DNA of 64,000 bases from the NCBI RefSeq assembly GCF_023631325.1, contig NZ_JALQDG010000030.1, forward strand, positions 62,001-126,000, given 5' to 3'. The DNA is from Caballeronia sp. INDeC2. GTDB lineage: Bacteria > Pseudomonadota > Gammaproteobacteria > Burkholderiales > Burkholderiaceae. Below the pieces are notes generated by a model that worked only from the letters and a program-made list of their open reading frames with translations, was not told the DNA's origin and searched no databases. The position numbers and the translations under genes are program-made. Shown here piece after piece: positions 50,190 through 59,023 of the stretch (the stretch's first letter is position 1; every line of letters starts with the position of its first letter).

Positions 50190-52712
50190 TCAACCGCACG
50201 TACCGATTTCGCCGCATGCCGTGCAGAAGTCGCAGCCGTCCTTGCGGATCACTGCATTCGCACCACACGTCGCGCATTTCCGGCCGTGCATCAGGGAAAG
50301 GCTATGCGGATCGATCTCACCTCCCGCGATACCCTCGGATACCTCTTCGCTTTCATCGGCTACAGCTATCGGATGCGGCGCGCTATCGGCACGCTTGCGC
50401 GCAAGCACGCGCGACGGTACCTGGTCTCCTTCTGCGTCGAGAAAACCGCGGCGGTAAAGAATCTGCTGGATCGCATACGCTAGCGCGGCGACTTCCGAAT
50501 CGTGCCAGCGCGGACTGCGATGTCCGTCGAGCCGTTCGACATCGCCGAGACGCACCTGTCCTCGATCCCACGACACCTTTCGCATGTCCTGCAGGGTGCG
50601 CGCCGCGAAACCGCCGCGCGCGGCGAGCGAAAGCGAACGCATCGTCGCCGTGATCCATTGCTGCGATTCGTCGCGCTGTCCCGTGGGAATGAAGAACTCG
50701 ATGGGCCGCTCGATCGTCACGTCCTCGCCGCCGATACGCCCCGTCACTTCGATAAACGAGACCGCGAGATAAAGCGACTTCTTTCCCGCCTGCGTCAGAT
50801 ACTCGACCTTCTCGATGATCGCGGGCAACTCCCCTCTCGGCCGATGATCGATCGCAATGCGCAACGGATCGAGATCGAGTTCGGAGTCCGGTGAATCGCT
50901 CGGCGTTTGAGCGGGCGTAACCGAAAGCACCGCACCCAAAGTCTCGTTCGGCCGATACGTCGCAAGCCCTTTCAATCCGCGCCGCCATGCTTCGAGATAG
51001 AGATCCTGAAACTTGTCGAACGGATAATCGGCGGGTACGTTCACGGTCTTCGAAATCGACGTATCGACGAACGGTTGCACCGCGGCCATCATCTCCATGT
51101 GATCGTGCGCGGACATCTCCAATGCGCTGACGAAGTACTCGGGCAGCGCGTTCACGTCGCCGCCCATCTCGCGATAAAGCCGGTACGCATGATCTTCGAC
51201 GGCGAAAGTCTGACGCGAGCCGTCCGCCATGCGCTTCGTGCGTTGATAGGTCCACGAGAACGCGGGCTCGATGCCGTTCGATGCGTTGTCCGCGAACGCG
51301 AGGCTCACGGTGCCAGTCGGTGCGATCGATAGCAGATGACTGTTGCGGATGCCGTGCTCGCGTATCGCGCTCTTGATGTCATCGGGCAGGCGCGAGGCGA
51401 ACGTGCCCTCTTCCAGATAACGCTTTGCATCGAAGAGCGGAAACTTGCCGCGCTCCTTCGCCAGTTCGACCGATGCGCGATACGCCTCGTCACGCATCGT
51501 GCGCGCGACGCGTGTGGCGAAGTCGCGCCCTTCCTGCGCGTCGTAACGCAGGCCGAGCATCACGAGCGTGTCGCCGAGGCCAGTGAAGCCCACGCCGATG
51601 CGGCGCTTCGCTGCGGCCTCGCGTGCCTGCTCTTCGAGCGGCCAGAGCGTGACGTCGAGCACGTCGTCGAGAAAGCGCACTTGCGTGCGCGTCGTGCGTG
51701 CAAGGCCGTCCCAATCGAACGACGGCGCGCCGCCGCGCATCTGCGCGAACGGATCGCGCACGAAGCGCGTGAGATTGAGCGGACCGAGATTGCAGCAGCC
51801 GTATGCGGGCAGCGGCTGTTCGCCGCAAGGATTGGTCGCGCGAATCGATTCGACCGCGCGCAGATTGTTATCGTCGTTCATGCGCGACATGAACACGACA
51901 CCCGGCTCGGCGACATCGTAAGTCGAGCGCATGATCGTGTTCCATACTTCGCGCGCCTGCACTTCCCGATAGACCCAAAGACCATCGTCGCGCTGATGCA
52001 TATCTTCAGCCGCGCGCTGCGCCGGCGATGGCTCGGCCTTGTGCACGAGTTGCCATGTGGCGTCATCGGCGACGGCCTGCATGAACTCGTCGGTCACCGC
52101 GACCGATACGTTGAAATTGTTCCAGCGCCCTTTCGTACGTTTTGCCGCGATGAATTCGAGGAGGTCGGGATGCGAGCAATCGAGAATGCCCATCTGCGCG
52201 CCGCGCCGCGAGCCCGCGCTTTCGACCGTGCGGCACGATGCATCGAACACGTCCATGTAGCTGCATGGACCCGATGCCGCCGATCCCGTGGAATGCACGC
52301 GCGCGCCACGCGGACGGATCGCGGAAAAGTTATACCCGACGCCGCCGCCGCGACGCATCGTCTCGGCCGCCTGCAACAGCGCGACGTAAATGCCCGGCAA
52401 GCCGTTGCTGTCGACGCTCTGTATCGCATCGCCCACGGGCTGCACGAAGCAATTGATGAGCGTCGCGTCGATGCCCGCGCCGGCCGCGCTCATGATGCGC
52501 CCTGCACCGAGCGCGCCGCGTTTGAAGTTATCGACGAACTCGGCTTCGATCTTCGCGCGCGTTTCTTTCGGCTCGGCGAGCGCGACGCCGCGCGCCACGC
52601 GCAGATAAATATCTTCGACGCGCGTCTCGTCGCCCTTGGCATATTTTTCGAGCATCACGTCGATGGAGAACTGCTGCGGTGCGAGAGCGGTGCTGGGATT
52701 GTCTTCGGCCAT
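50190..52712 (-). CDS. nrdJ: Adenosylcobalamin-dependent ribonucleoside-diphosphate reductase (class II)
   Basis: An 840-residue class II ribonucleotide reductase that reduces ribonucleotides to deoxyribonucleotides without oxygen, using AdoCbl to form the thiyl radical. ATNPCGEQPLPAYGCCNLG (about 292-316) carries the catalytic asparagine, cysteine and glutamate (N294, C296, E298); C88 is the likely partner cysteine. SIAPTGTVSLAFADNASNGIEP is conserved. The C-terminus holds a cysteine-rich zinc-type motif (KCATCG...CDFCTACG). It needs the product of the cobalamin island; no riboswitch is seen upstream. Confidence 0.96.
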   Translation of the reverse strand: MAEDNPSTALAPQQFSIDVMLEKYAKGDETRVEDIYLRVARGVALAEPKETRAKIEAEFVDNFKRGALGAGRIMSAAGAGIDATLINCFVQPVGDAIQSVDSNGLPGIYVALLQAAETMRRGGGVGYNFSAIRPRGARVHSTGSAASGPCSYMDVFDASCRTVESAGSRRGAQMGILDCSHPDLLEFIAAKRTKGRWNNFNVSVAVTDEFMQAVADDATWQLVHKAEPSPAQRAAEDMHQRDDGLWVYREVQAREVWNTIMRSTYDVAEPGVVFMSRMNDDNNLRAVESIRATNPCGEQPLPAYGCCNLGPLNLTRFVRDPFAQMRGGAPSFDWDGLARTTRTQVRFLDDVLDVTLWPLEEQAREAAAKRRIGVGFTGLGDTLVMLGLRYDAQEGRDFATRVARTMRDEAYRASVELAKERGKFPLFDAKRYLEEGTFASRLPDDIKSAIREHGIRNSHLLSIAPTGTVSLAFADNASNGIEPAFSWTYQRTKRMADGSRQTFAVEDHAYRLYREMGGDVNALPEYFVSALEMSAHDHMEMMAAVQPFVDTSISKTVNVPADYPFDKFQDLYLEAWRRGLKGLATYRPNETLGAVLSVTPAQTPSDSPDSELDLDPLRIAIDHRPRGELPAIIEKVEYLTQAGKKSLYLAVSFIEVTGRIGGEDVTIERPIEFFIPTGQRDESQQWITATMRSLSLAARGGFAARTLQDMRKVSWDRGQVRLGDVERLDGHRSPRWHDSEVAALAYAIQQILYRRGFLDAEGDQVPSRVLARKRADSAPHPIAVADESEEVSEGIAGGEIDPHSLSLMHGRKCATCGANAVIRKDGCDFCTACGEIGTCG

Positions 52713-52883
52713 GTCGGAGATCCTTGATTGCTGAGCCTCGCGCGATGGGGTCGGAAACGCGTTGCGCGCGCTGGCGTGAAGTGCCGCAAAGGCAATGCCC
52801 GACGATAGCGCGATTTCTCCGCGCTTGCCATCGACCCGTTAAACTCGTCTGATCGAAACCAAAGCAATCAGTCGACCATACGC

Positions 52884-53408
52884 ATGAATTCGCGTCATCC
52901 GCCGCTCTTCGGCATCGCGGGCCGCTCGGGCCAGGGCAAGACCACATTGATCGAAGCGCTGCTGCCATGGCTGCGCGCACGCGGCCTCACGGTCAACGTC
53001 ATCAAGCATAGTCATCACTCGATCGAACTGGAGCCGCCGGGCAAGGACAGTGCGCGCTTTCGCCGCGCGGGCGCAGGGGAAGTGCTGATCGCGTCACCCT
53101 ACCGGTATGCGATCGTGCGTGAACTGAACGGCGACGCCGAGCCGCCGATTGCCGAGTTGGCTGCGCGCTTGTCGCACGCGGACCTCGTGATCGTGGAAGG
53201 ATTCGCTCGTGAAGCGATGCCGCGGCTCGAAGTCGTGCGGCCCTCGGCGGGCCGCGATCCGCTCTACAAGAGCGACGTGGAGATAGTCGCAATTGCAACC
53301 GATGATGCCGCCGCGATCGAATCGAACTTGCCGGTGCTCGATTTGAACGACATCGCGGGCATCGGCGCGTTCATCTGCGAGCGCGTGGGTATCGCGCTGA
53401 AAGACTAG
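52884..53408 (+). CDS. mobB: Molybdopterin-guanine dinucleotide biosynthesis protein B
   Basis: A 174-residue GTP-binding P-loop protein that assists MobA in attaching GMP to molybdopterin. It has PLFGIAGRSGQGKTTLIEALL with the P-loop near residues 11-18, VIKHSHHSIELEPPGKDSARFRRAG-type region (read as IELEPPGKDSARFRRAGA), and ADLVIVEGFAREAMPRLEVVR. It is divergent from nrdJ. It ends 4 bases into the convergent DUF2783 gene region. Confidence 0.93.
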   Translation: MNSRHPPLFGIAGRSGQGKTTLIEALLPWLRARGLTVNVIKHSHHSIELEPPGKDSARFRRAGAGEVLIASPYRYAIVRELNGDAEPPIAELAARLSHADLVIVEGFAREAMPRLEVVRPSAGRDPLYKSDVEIVAIATDDAAAIESNLPVLDLNDIAGIGAFICERVGIALKD

Positions 53409-53617
53409 CTCGCGTCGAGGCCGTGACGCGCCATCGCCAGCGCTTCTTTCAATACGTCGTTATCGCCGATATGGTTCGCGAGCAGCAGCACGAGCTTCGC
53501 GTTGAGCATGTGGCTCGCCTCGTCGGAGAGCCCGTTGTGCGTGTCGATGAGGCGTTCGTAAAACGCATCGTGATCCGCGATATTCAGTTCGAGATTGAGC
53601 TTCATACGATTCGTCAT
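53405..53617 (-). CDS. DUF2783 family protein
   Basis: A 70-residue protein: MTNRMKLNLELNIADHDAF, then YERLIDTHNGLSDEAS and HMLNAKLVLLLANHIGD. DUF2783 genes typically accompany flavin-dependent aromatic hydroxylases. The ATG at 53617 overlaps the hydroxylase stop (ATGA), so it is translated with it; an ATG at 53605 is an alternative. Function unknown, perhaps a small partner of the hydroxylase. Confidence 0.88.
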   Translation of the reverse strand: MTNRMKLNLELNIADHDAFYERLIDTHNGLSDEASHMLNAKLVLLLANHIGDNDVLKEALAMARHGLDAS

Positions 53618-55293
53618 CCGTTGCAGGTTGCACGTTTGACCGCGGCCACGACCGATGCGGCATCGAAGGCACGCCAGCGCGCGCAAACGTGTTGATCGGG
53701 ACGCAGCAGATAGAAGGTGCCGGGCCGTGCGTCGAAGCGATGCGCGACCACGCCTTCCATGTCTTCGATCACGGTCACGCCCGGCACCGTGCAGTTCATG
53801 CCTCGCGGCACGACGATCAGCGCACGCACTGGCAACGGCGCGTTCGACAACGCGGCGAGACTTTGCGCGCAGACTTCGGGACCGTGACCCAGTCCACAGA
53901 AATAGATGCCCGTGAACGCGCCGCCATGCGTCTGAGGCAAGAGCCACGCATCGCGGTCACTTACGCGCACGGGAGCATCCACGCACGGCGCGCCGGGCAT
54001 CATCGCGCAATCGAAGGCGTCGCCGTCCGCGTCGGGTGTATTGAGCGCCGAATCGCGCAGCACCGCGGGCACCGAAAGACGCCCGCTGTTCGCCATGCGC
54101 CGCGCGAATGCGCAATCCTTCGCGAGATCGAGCGTCGCATCGCGAAAGAGGCGTGATACCGCGCTCTTCGGCGTGATGAAGTCGGTGGCGCGTGTCGAGT
54201 TGAGGATGTTTTCGTCGGCGGCGTATTCGCGCTCGGATGCGTAGGTATCGAGCAGCGTGTGCGGTGCATCGCCGTTCACGACGAGCTTCAGCTTCCACGC
54301 AAGATTGTCCGCGTCCTGCACGCCGCTGTTCGCGCCGCGCGCGCCGAACGGCGACACACCGTGCGCCGAATCGCCCGCGAAAATGATGCGCCCATGCCTG
54401 AAGCTATCCATGCGCAGGCACGAGAACGTGTACACGCTCACCCATTCCAGTTCGAATTCGGCGTCTTCGCCGAGCAGCGCCTTCACGCGCGGAATCACAC
54501 GCTCGGGCGCTTTCTCCGCGACGGGGTCCGCGTCCCAGCCGAGCTGAAAATCGATGCGCCATACATTATCCGGCTGACGATGCAGTAGCACCGACTGATT
54601 CCGATGAAACGGCGGGTCGAACCAGAACCAGCGTTCGGTCGGAAACGGCGCCTTCATCTTTACGTCGGCGATCAGGAAGCGGTCCTTGAAGGTGCGGCCG
54701 TGGCTGTCGAGATCGAGGAGTTTGCGCATCGCGCTGCGGGAGCCGTCGGCGGCAACGACATACTGCGCCTTGAGCGAATAGTTGCCGTCCGGCGTGTCGA
54801 CGTGCAATTCGACGTGATCGTCATGTTGCGTCAGGCCGGTCACATTGCTCTTCCAGCGCAATTGCAGTTGCTCCAACTCCATCGCGCGTTCGGCGAGAAA
54901 GCTCTCGACGTAGTACTGCTGCAAGTTGATGAACGCGGGCCGCGCGTGCCCCGTTTCGGGCAATAGATTGAACGTGTAGACGAGCTCGTCGTGCAAGAAC
55001 ACCTTGCCGACATTCCAGCTCACGCCCTTCTCGATCATCCTCTCGCCGCAGCCGAGTCGATCGAAAATTTCGAGTGTGCGCTTGGCGAAGCAGATGGCGC
55101 GCGAGCCGGTCGATACGGTGTCGTCGTTGTCGAGCAGCACGGTGCGCACGCCTTGCTGCGCGAGGTCGATGGCCGTCGCGAGGCCGACCGGGCCCGCACC
55201 GATCACGGCAACGGGATAAGGCGAGGACGCGGGCGCATCGTGATCGGGCGCGCGCTCGTATTTGAAACGCAGACTGGCGTAGTTCACGGACAT
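53614..55293 (-). CDS. FAD-dependent aromatic-ring monooxygenase (MhpA/PheA-like)
   Basis: A 559-residue class A flavoprotein hydroxylase. The FAD site is VAVIGAGPVGLATAIDLAQQ (about 29-48), with DNDDTVSTGSRAICFAKRTL, the DG motif VVAADGSRSAMRKLL and the second FAD motif RIIFAGDSAHGVSPFGARGANSG. The C-terminal thioredoxin-like domain is present. Relatives hydroxylate phenolic acids, phenols or hydroquinones with NAD(P)H; the substrate is not certain. With DUF2783 and the IclR gene it forms a small catabolic module. Confidence 0.88.
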   Translation of the reverse strand: MSVNYASLRFKYERAPDHDAPASSPYPVAVIGAGPVGLATAIDLAQQGVRTVLLDNDDTVSTGSRAICFAKRTLEIFDRLGCGERMIEKGVSWNVGKVFLHDELVYTFNLLPETGHARPAFINLQQYYVESFLAERAMELEQLQLRWKSNVTGLTQHDDHVELHVDTPDGNYSLKAQYVVAADGSRSAMRKLLDLDSHGRTFKDRFLIADVKMKAPFPTERWFWFDPPFHRNQSVLLHRQPDNVWRIDFQLGWDADPVAEKAPERVIPRVKALLGEDAEFELEWVSVYTFSCLRMDSFRHGRIIFAGDSAHGVSPFGARGANSGVQDADNLAWKLKLVVNGDAPHTLLDTYASEREYAADENILNSTRATDFITPKSAVSRLFRDATLDLAKDCAFARRMANSGRLSVPAVLRDSALNTPDADGDAFDCAMMPGAPCVDAPVRVSDRDAWLLPQTHGGAFTGIYFCGLGHGPEVCAQSLAALSNAPLPVRALIVVPRGMNCTVPGVTVIEDMEGVVAHRFDARPGTFYLLRPDQHVCARWRAFDAASVVAAVKRATCNG

Positions 55294-55404
55294 TCGATCG
55301 TCTCCATCGTCGAGCCTTTTGTCGACTCGCGAATCGCTTCGCTTCTGGTTATCTGTTCATCATTGTACAAGTCGTTTTACAGTGTTTAACTTAGGTTTAC
55401 CCGT

Positions 55405-55520
55405 ATGTTTGGGCCGTGCGCTGGCTTCCCCTGCGTGGGACGGCAGTCACTTTCTTTGCGCTAGCCAAAGAACAAGCAAACAAGAAAAGGCGTTCCAGCG
55501 AAAAAGCCCATAGGGAAAAG
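55405..55520. repeat. Possible fragment of a dispersed intergenic element
   Basis: Part of a 267-base gap. It contains GGGACGGCAGTCACTTTCTT followed by TGCGCTAGCCAAAGAACAAG and an A-rich run. Strings like GGCAGTCACTTTCTTTG recur between genes in many Burkholderiaceae as I remember them; only one copy is in this window, so repetition cannot be shown here. The rest of the gap shows no ORF I would support. Confidence 0.35.
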
Positions 55521-55560
55521 AAGCACGTACGAAGGACCCTTTCGGACCGCACCGAAAAAA

Positions 55561-56343
55561 TCAGACGCCGACAAAGCCCAGCATCTTCGATACGCGTTGA
55601 GCACAAGCGTGTAGCGCGTTCGCAATGTCGCCATCCCACGCGCCATCGAACGAGCCGCTCGGTCCGATCGCCGTGATTGCGAGCACGATATTGCGCGTAT
55701 GGTCGAACACCGGCGCGCTGATCGCGCTGATGCCGGCGACCGGTTCGTCGATCGCTCTCGCGATGTCATGCTCGCGCACTTCGGCGAGCATCGCATCGAT
55801 CTGCGCACGCGTGTAGTCGCGACGCGCGGCGCCGATCTGCAACGCGCCCGCACGCTCGATCGCGACGAGCGCATCGACGGTCATCGGCGGCAGATAGGCG
55901 GCGAACGCGCGGCCCGTCGCAGTCTGCAGCAGCGACATCACCGTGCCCGTGCGCATCGTCACGTGAATGGGCACGCTCGCCTGTTGAATATGAACGATGG
56001 TCGGTCCATAGCTGCCCGCGCTCGCGAGCGCGACCGTATGCTCGATGCGCGGCGTCATGTTGGCGACTTCCGCGATCGCAAGACGCACCGGATCGACGCG
56101 CTGCAGGCTGATCAGCCCCATTTGCAACGCGAACGGCCCGAGCTCGTATCGGCCCGTGGCGGCGTCCTGTTGAATCAGGCCGAGATTGCCGTACGACACG
56201 AGATACGGATGCGCCTTGGCCGACGGCATGCCCGCCTTCCTGGCGAGATCGCCGAGCAGCATCGGGCCGCCGTGATCCACCAGCGCACGCAAGAGCGCGC
56301 CCCCGACTTCGATCGATTGAATCCCGCGGCGCACTGCGCTCAT
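55561..56343 (-). CDS. IclR-family transcriptional regulator
   Basis: A 260-residue regulator with an N-terminal winged helix (GIQSIEVGGALLRALVDHG; MLLGDLARKAGMPSAKAHPYLVS) and a C-terminal IclR effector domain (about 85-255) with LASAGSYGPTIVHIQQAS and TATGRAFAAYLPP. IclR proteins commonly control aromatic catabolism. It lies upstream of the hydroxylase on the same strand, separated by a 267-base gap, so control of that gene is likely but not shown. Confidence 0.9.
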   Translation of the reverse strand: MSAVRRGIQSIEVGGALLRALVDHGGPMLLGDLARKAGMPSAKAHPYLVSYGNLGLIQQDAATGRYELGPFALQMGLISLQRVDPVRLAIAEVANMTPRIEHTVALASAGSYGPTIVHIQQASVPIHVTMRTGTVMSLLQTATGRAFAAYLPPMTVDALVAIERAGALQIGAARRDYTRAQIDAMLAEVREHDIARAIDEPVAGISAISAPVFDHTRNIVLAITAIGPSGSFDGAWDGDIANALHACAQRVSKMLGFVGV

Positions 56344-56392
56344 GCCTGACCTTGTATTGTTGTCGATGATGCGCGCGATGATAACCGCATCG

Positions 56393-56902
56393 TCACGGCT
56401 TGGGGCCTAGCCTGGCGATCAGTTCGCGATGTTGCGCATAGCGTGCTTCCAGCGTACCGGGCGCAGCGAGTTCGAACTCGCTGAACTCGAAGCCCGGCGC
56501 GACCGTGCAGCCGACGAGCGCCGCGCCTTCTTCATCGTGACATGCGGCGGCGAACCAGTCGCCTGCCTTCACGACCGCCTGAAACACCGCATCCGCATGC
56601 TCGAGCGCGTTGCCGAGACGATGCGTGAGGAGCGTGCCGTTTGCATCGAGCACATGCACGTCGACCGGATCGCCTGCATAGAAATGCCAGACTTCATCCG
56701 AGCGGATGCGATGCCATGCGGAATACGCGCCATCGCACAACAGAAAATAGATCGCGGTCGATGCCGAGCGCGTTTCGCCTTCGTTTTCGCGTATGACGTT
56801 ATCGCTCGCGCGATACGTCTCGCGGAAGAATCCGCCTTCAGGATGCGGTTCGAGCTTCAGACGCGCGATCAATTCCCGGCTGTCGATGCGTGTATGTTGC
56901 AT
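56393..56902 (-). CDS. Cupin-domain DUF985 family protein
   Basis: A 169-residue single-domain cupin. It has LKLEPHPEGGFFRETYRAS, STAIYFLLCDGAYSAWHRI, SDEVWHFYAGDPVDVHVLD and VGCTVAPGFEFSEFELA, the standard DUF985 blocks. The histidines in SAWHRI and VWHFY are candidate metal ligands. Function unknown; some relatives act on sugars. It is divergent from the binding-protein gene. Confidence 0.9.
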   Translation of the reverse strand: MQHTRIDSRELIARLKLEPHPEGGFFRETYRASDNVIRENEGETRSASTAIYFLLCDGAYSAWHRIRSDEVWHFYAGDPVDVHVLDANGTLLTHRLGNALEHADAVFQAVVKAGDWFAAACHDEEGAALVGCTVAPGFEFSEFELAAPGTLEARYAQHRELIARLGPKP

Positions 56903-56991
56903 GTCGTTCCTTTACCAGAGCGGTTGCGGTTCGCGTATTCTGCATCGGATTGCTCGTGTGAATCCTTCCCTTCATTCAATCGACGGACGCC

Positions 56992-57729
56992 ATGACTCTT
57001 TCCTCTTCCTTGCTGAACGCCTTCGTGCCGACGGGCGCGCTACGCGCATCGATCAATCTCGGCAATCCGATTCTCGCGCACCGAACCGACACCGGCGAGC
57101 CGGGCGGCGTATCGGTGGATATCGCGCGTGAGTTCGCATCGCGGCTCGGCGTGCCTGTGTCGTTCACCTCGTTCGATAGGGCCGCGGAGTCCGTCGAAAC
57201 GGTCACGAACGAAGGCGCCGATATCGGCTTCTTCGCGATCGATCCCCTGCGCGGCGCGGGGATTTCGTTCACCGCACCTTACGTGCTGATCGAAGGCTGC
57301 TATCTCGTGCGCGATGCGTCGCCACTCACGCGCAACGAGGATGTCGATCGCGAGGGAAACCGCATCATGGTCGGCAAGGGCAGCGCATACGATCTCTTTC
57401 TCACGCGCGAGATCAAGCATGCGCAGATCGTGCGCACGGCGTTGTCGCAAACCGTGGTCGATGAATTCCTGCGCGATAACCTCGAAGTCGCGGCGGGGGT
57501 GAAACAGCAACTCGAAGCCGATGCGGCGCGCGCGCCCGGCTTGCGTCTGCTCGACGGACGTTTCATGGTGATCCAGCAGGCGATGGGCTTGTCGAAGACT
57601 CGCGGCGATGAAGCGGCGCGCTATCTGAGCGAATTCGTCGAGGACATAAAGCGCTCGGGCTTCGTCGCCGACGCGCTCGCGCGGCACGGCATCAAGGGCG
57701 CATCGGTGGCGCCGGCCGCGCAGGGTTGA
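56992..57729 (+). CDS. Family 3 solute-binding-like protein without signal peptide
   Basis: A 245-residue protein with the periplasmic amino-acid-binding (SBP family 3) fold: LRASINLGNPILAHR, GVSVDIAREFASRLGVPVSF, ADIGFFAIDPLRGAGISFTAPY and IMVGKGSAYDLFLT. No signal peptide is visible: the first 20 residues lack a hydrophobic core. No permease or ATPase gene is adjacent. It may be a cytoplasmic binding or enzyme-like derivative, or the true start may be missed. The GNAT gene follows 10 bases later. Confidence 0.8.
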   Translation: MTLSSSLLNAFVPTGALRASINLGNPILAHRTDTGEPGGVSVDIAREFASRLGVPVSFTSFDRAAESVETVTNEGADIGFFAIDPLRGAGISFTAPYVLIEGCYLVRDASPLTRNEDVDREGNRIMVGKGSAYDLFLTREIKHAQIVRTALSQTVVDEFLRDNLEVAAGVKQQLEADAARAPGLRLLDGRFMVIQQAMGLSKTRGDEAARYLSEFVEDIKRSGFVADALARHGIKGASVAPAAQG

Positions 57730-57739
57730 GCGATCATTT

Positions 57740-58162
57740 ATGAGCGCGGACATCACCCTCACGGTCACGGACTGGATCGACGCGAGCTTCGAGGAGGACG
57801 TCGCGGGCGGCCTCGCGGCATTCAATCGCGCGCGACTCGGGCCGAGCCAGCAGCGCGATCTCGCCGTGTCGCTGTATCGCGACGACGATTTTGTCGGCGG
57901 GATCGCGGGCTACACCGCATGGGACTGGCTCTTCGTGAAATGGCTGTGGATACGCGAGGACGCGCGCGGCGCCGGACTCGGCGCACGCGCGCTGGAAGCC
58001 GCCGAAAACGAGGCGAGAAAGCGCGGCTGCCGTGCCGCGTGGCTCGACACGGTCAACCCCGCGGCGCGCGCACTCTACGCGCGCTGCGGTTATGAGACCT
58101 TCGGCGAGCTTGCCGATTTCCATGCCGGCCAGCCGCGCTATTTCATGCAAAAGCGCTTCTGA
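57740..58162 (+). CDS. GNAT N-acetyltransferase
   Basis: A 140-residue acetyltransferase. The acetyl-CoA site is in LWIREDARGAGLGARALEAAE (about 70-88), followed by AAWLDTVNPAARALYARCGYETFGELADF. The substrate is unknown. It lies 10 bases after the binding-like gene and is probably in one transcript with it. Confidence 0.88.
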   Translation: MSADITLTVTDWIDASFEEDVAGGLAAFNRARLGPSQQRDLAVSLYRDDDFVGGIAGYTAWDWLFVKWLWIREDARGAGLGARALEAAENEARKRGCRAAWLDTVNPAARALYARCGYETFGELADFHAGQPRYFMQKRF

Positions 58163-58219
58163 TCATCCGGCGTTTTGCATTACGCATGCATTGAACCATC
58201 TTGCATGACGCGTTTTGTA

Positions 58220-58909
58220 TTAAGCATTCAGTTTGAGTCGCTCCCCGGCACGCGCCGTGATCGCGCCGCGCGCCGCCAGCGATGGCGCGCAACGCTCGCG
58301 CACATCGCTGACGACGGCCGCGGGCGCGTGCGCCGGATCGCCCGCGTCGAACGGCGGCGCCGGCGCGTATTCCATCTGCAGCTGAATCGCCTGCGCCTCA
58401 TGCTCGCCGACGAGTTCCGCCGCGAGCGTCAACGCGAAATCGATCCCCGCCGTGATGCCGCCGCCAGTGAAAACATTGCCGTCGCGCACCACGCGCTCGC
58501 GCACCGGAATGGCGCCTAGTTCCGAGAGCAGTTCGTGATACGCCCAGTGCGTCGTCGCGCGCTTGCCGCGCAGCAGGCCCGCCGCGCCGAGCACGAGCGA
58601 TCCGGTGCACACCGACGTCACATAACGCGCATTCGCCGCCTGCCTGCGAAGAAAGGCGAGCGTCTCCTCGTCTTCCATCAGATCGCCGACGCCCGATCCG
58701 CCCGGCACGCATATCACGTCGAGCGCGGGGCAATCGGCGTAAGTCGCGTCTGGCGTCAGGATCATGCCGGCGCTCGATTGCACCGGCTCGCTCGTTTTCC
58801 AGACGAGATGCACCTTCACGTCGGGCATGGATGCGAAAACGTCGTAGGGCCCGGTCATGTCGAGTTGCTGCACGCGCGGGAACAGCAACAGGCCGATGTG
58901 TAGCGTCAT
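58220..58909 (-). CDS. DJ-1/PfpI family protein, isonitrile hydratase-like
   Basis: A 229-residue class I glutamine-amidotransferase-like protein. It has IGLLLFPRVQQLDMTGPYDVF, VICVPGGSGVGDLM with the acidic/elbow region, the nucleophile in VTSVCTGSLVLGAAGLL (about 95-111) and VFTGGGITAGIDFALTLA. This pattern is that of isonitrile hydratase InhA and relatives. The gene faces the GlxA-type regulator across a 114-base gap, suggesting that regulator controls it. Confidence 0.88.
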   Translation of the reverse strand: MTLHIGLLLFPRVQQLDMTGPYDVFASMPDVKVHLVWKTSEPVQSSAGMILTPDATYADCPALDVICVPGGSGVGDLMEDEETLAFLRRQAANARYVTSVCTGSLVLGAAGLLRGKRATTHWAYHELLSELGAIPVRERVVRDGNVFTGGGITAGIDFALTLAAELVGEHEAQAIQLQMEYAPAPPFDAGDPAHAPAAVVSDVRERCAPSLAARGAITARAGERLKLNA

Positions 58910-59023
58910 CGTCTTCTCCTTGGTCGATGGAATGCAATAGACGAATGGATGCTACGCCGCTACGCTATGGCGAAGTTGACACACGACCCACCTTTTCCGC
59001 CAATTTGCTTTCGGGAGACCGCC

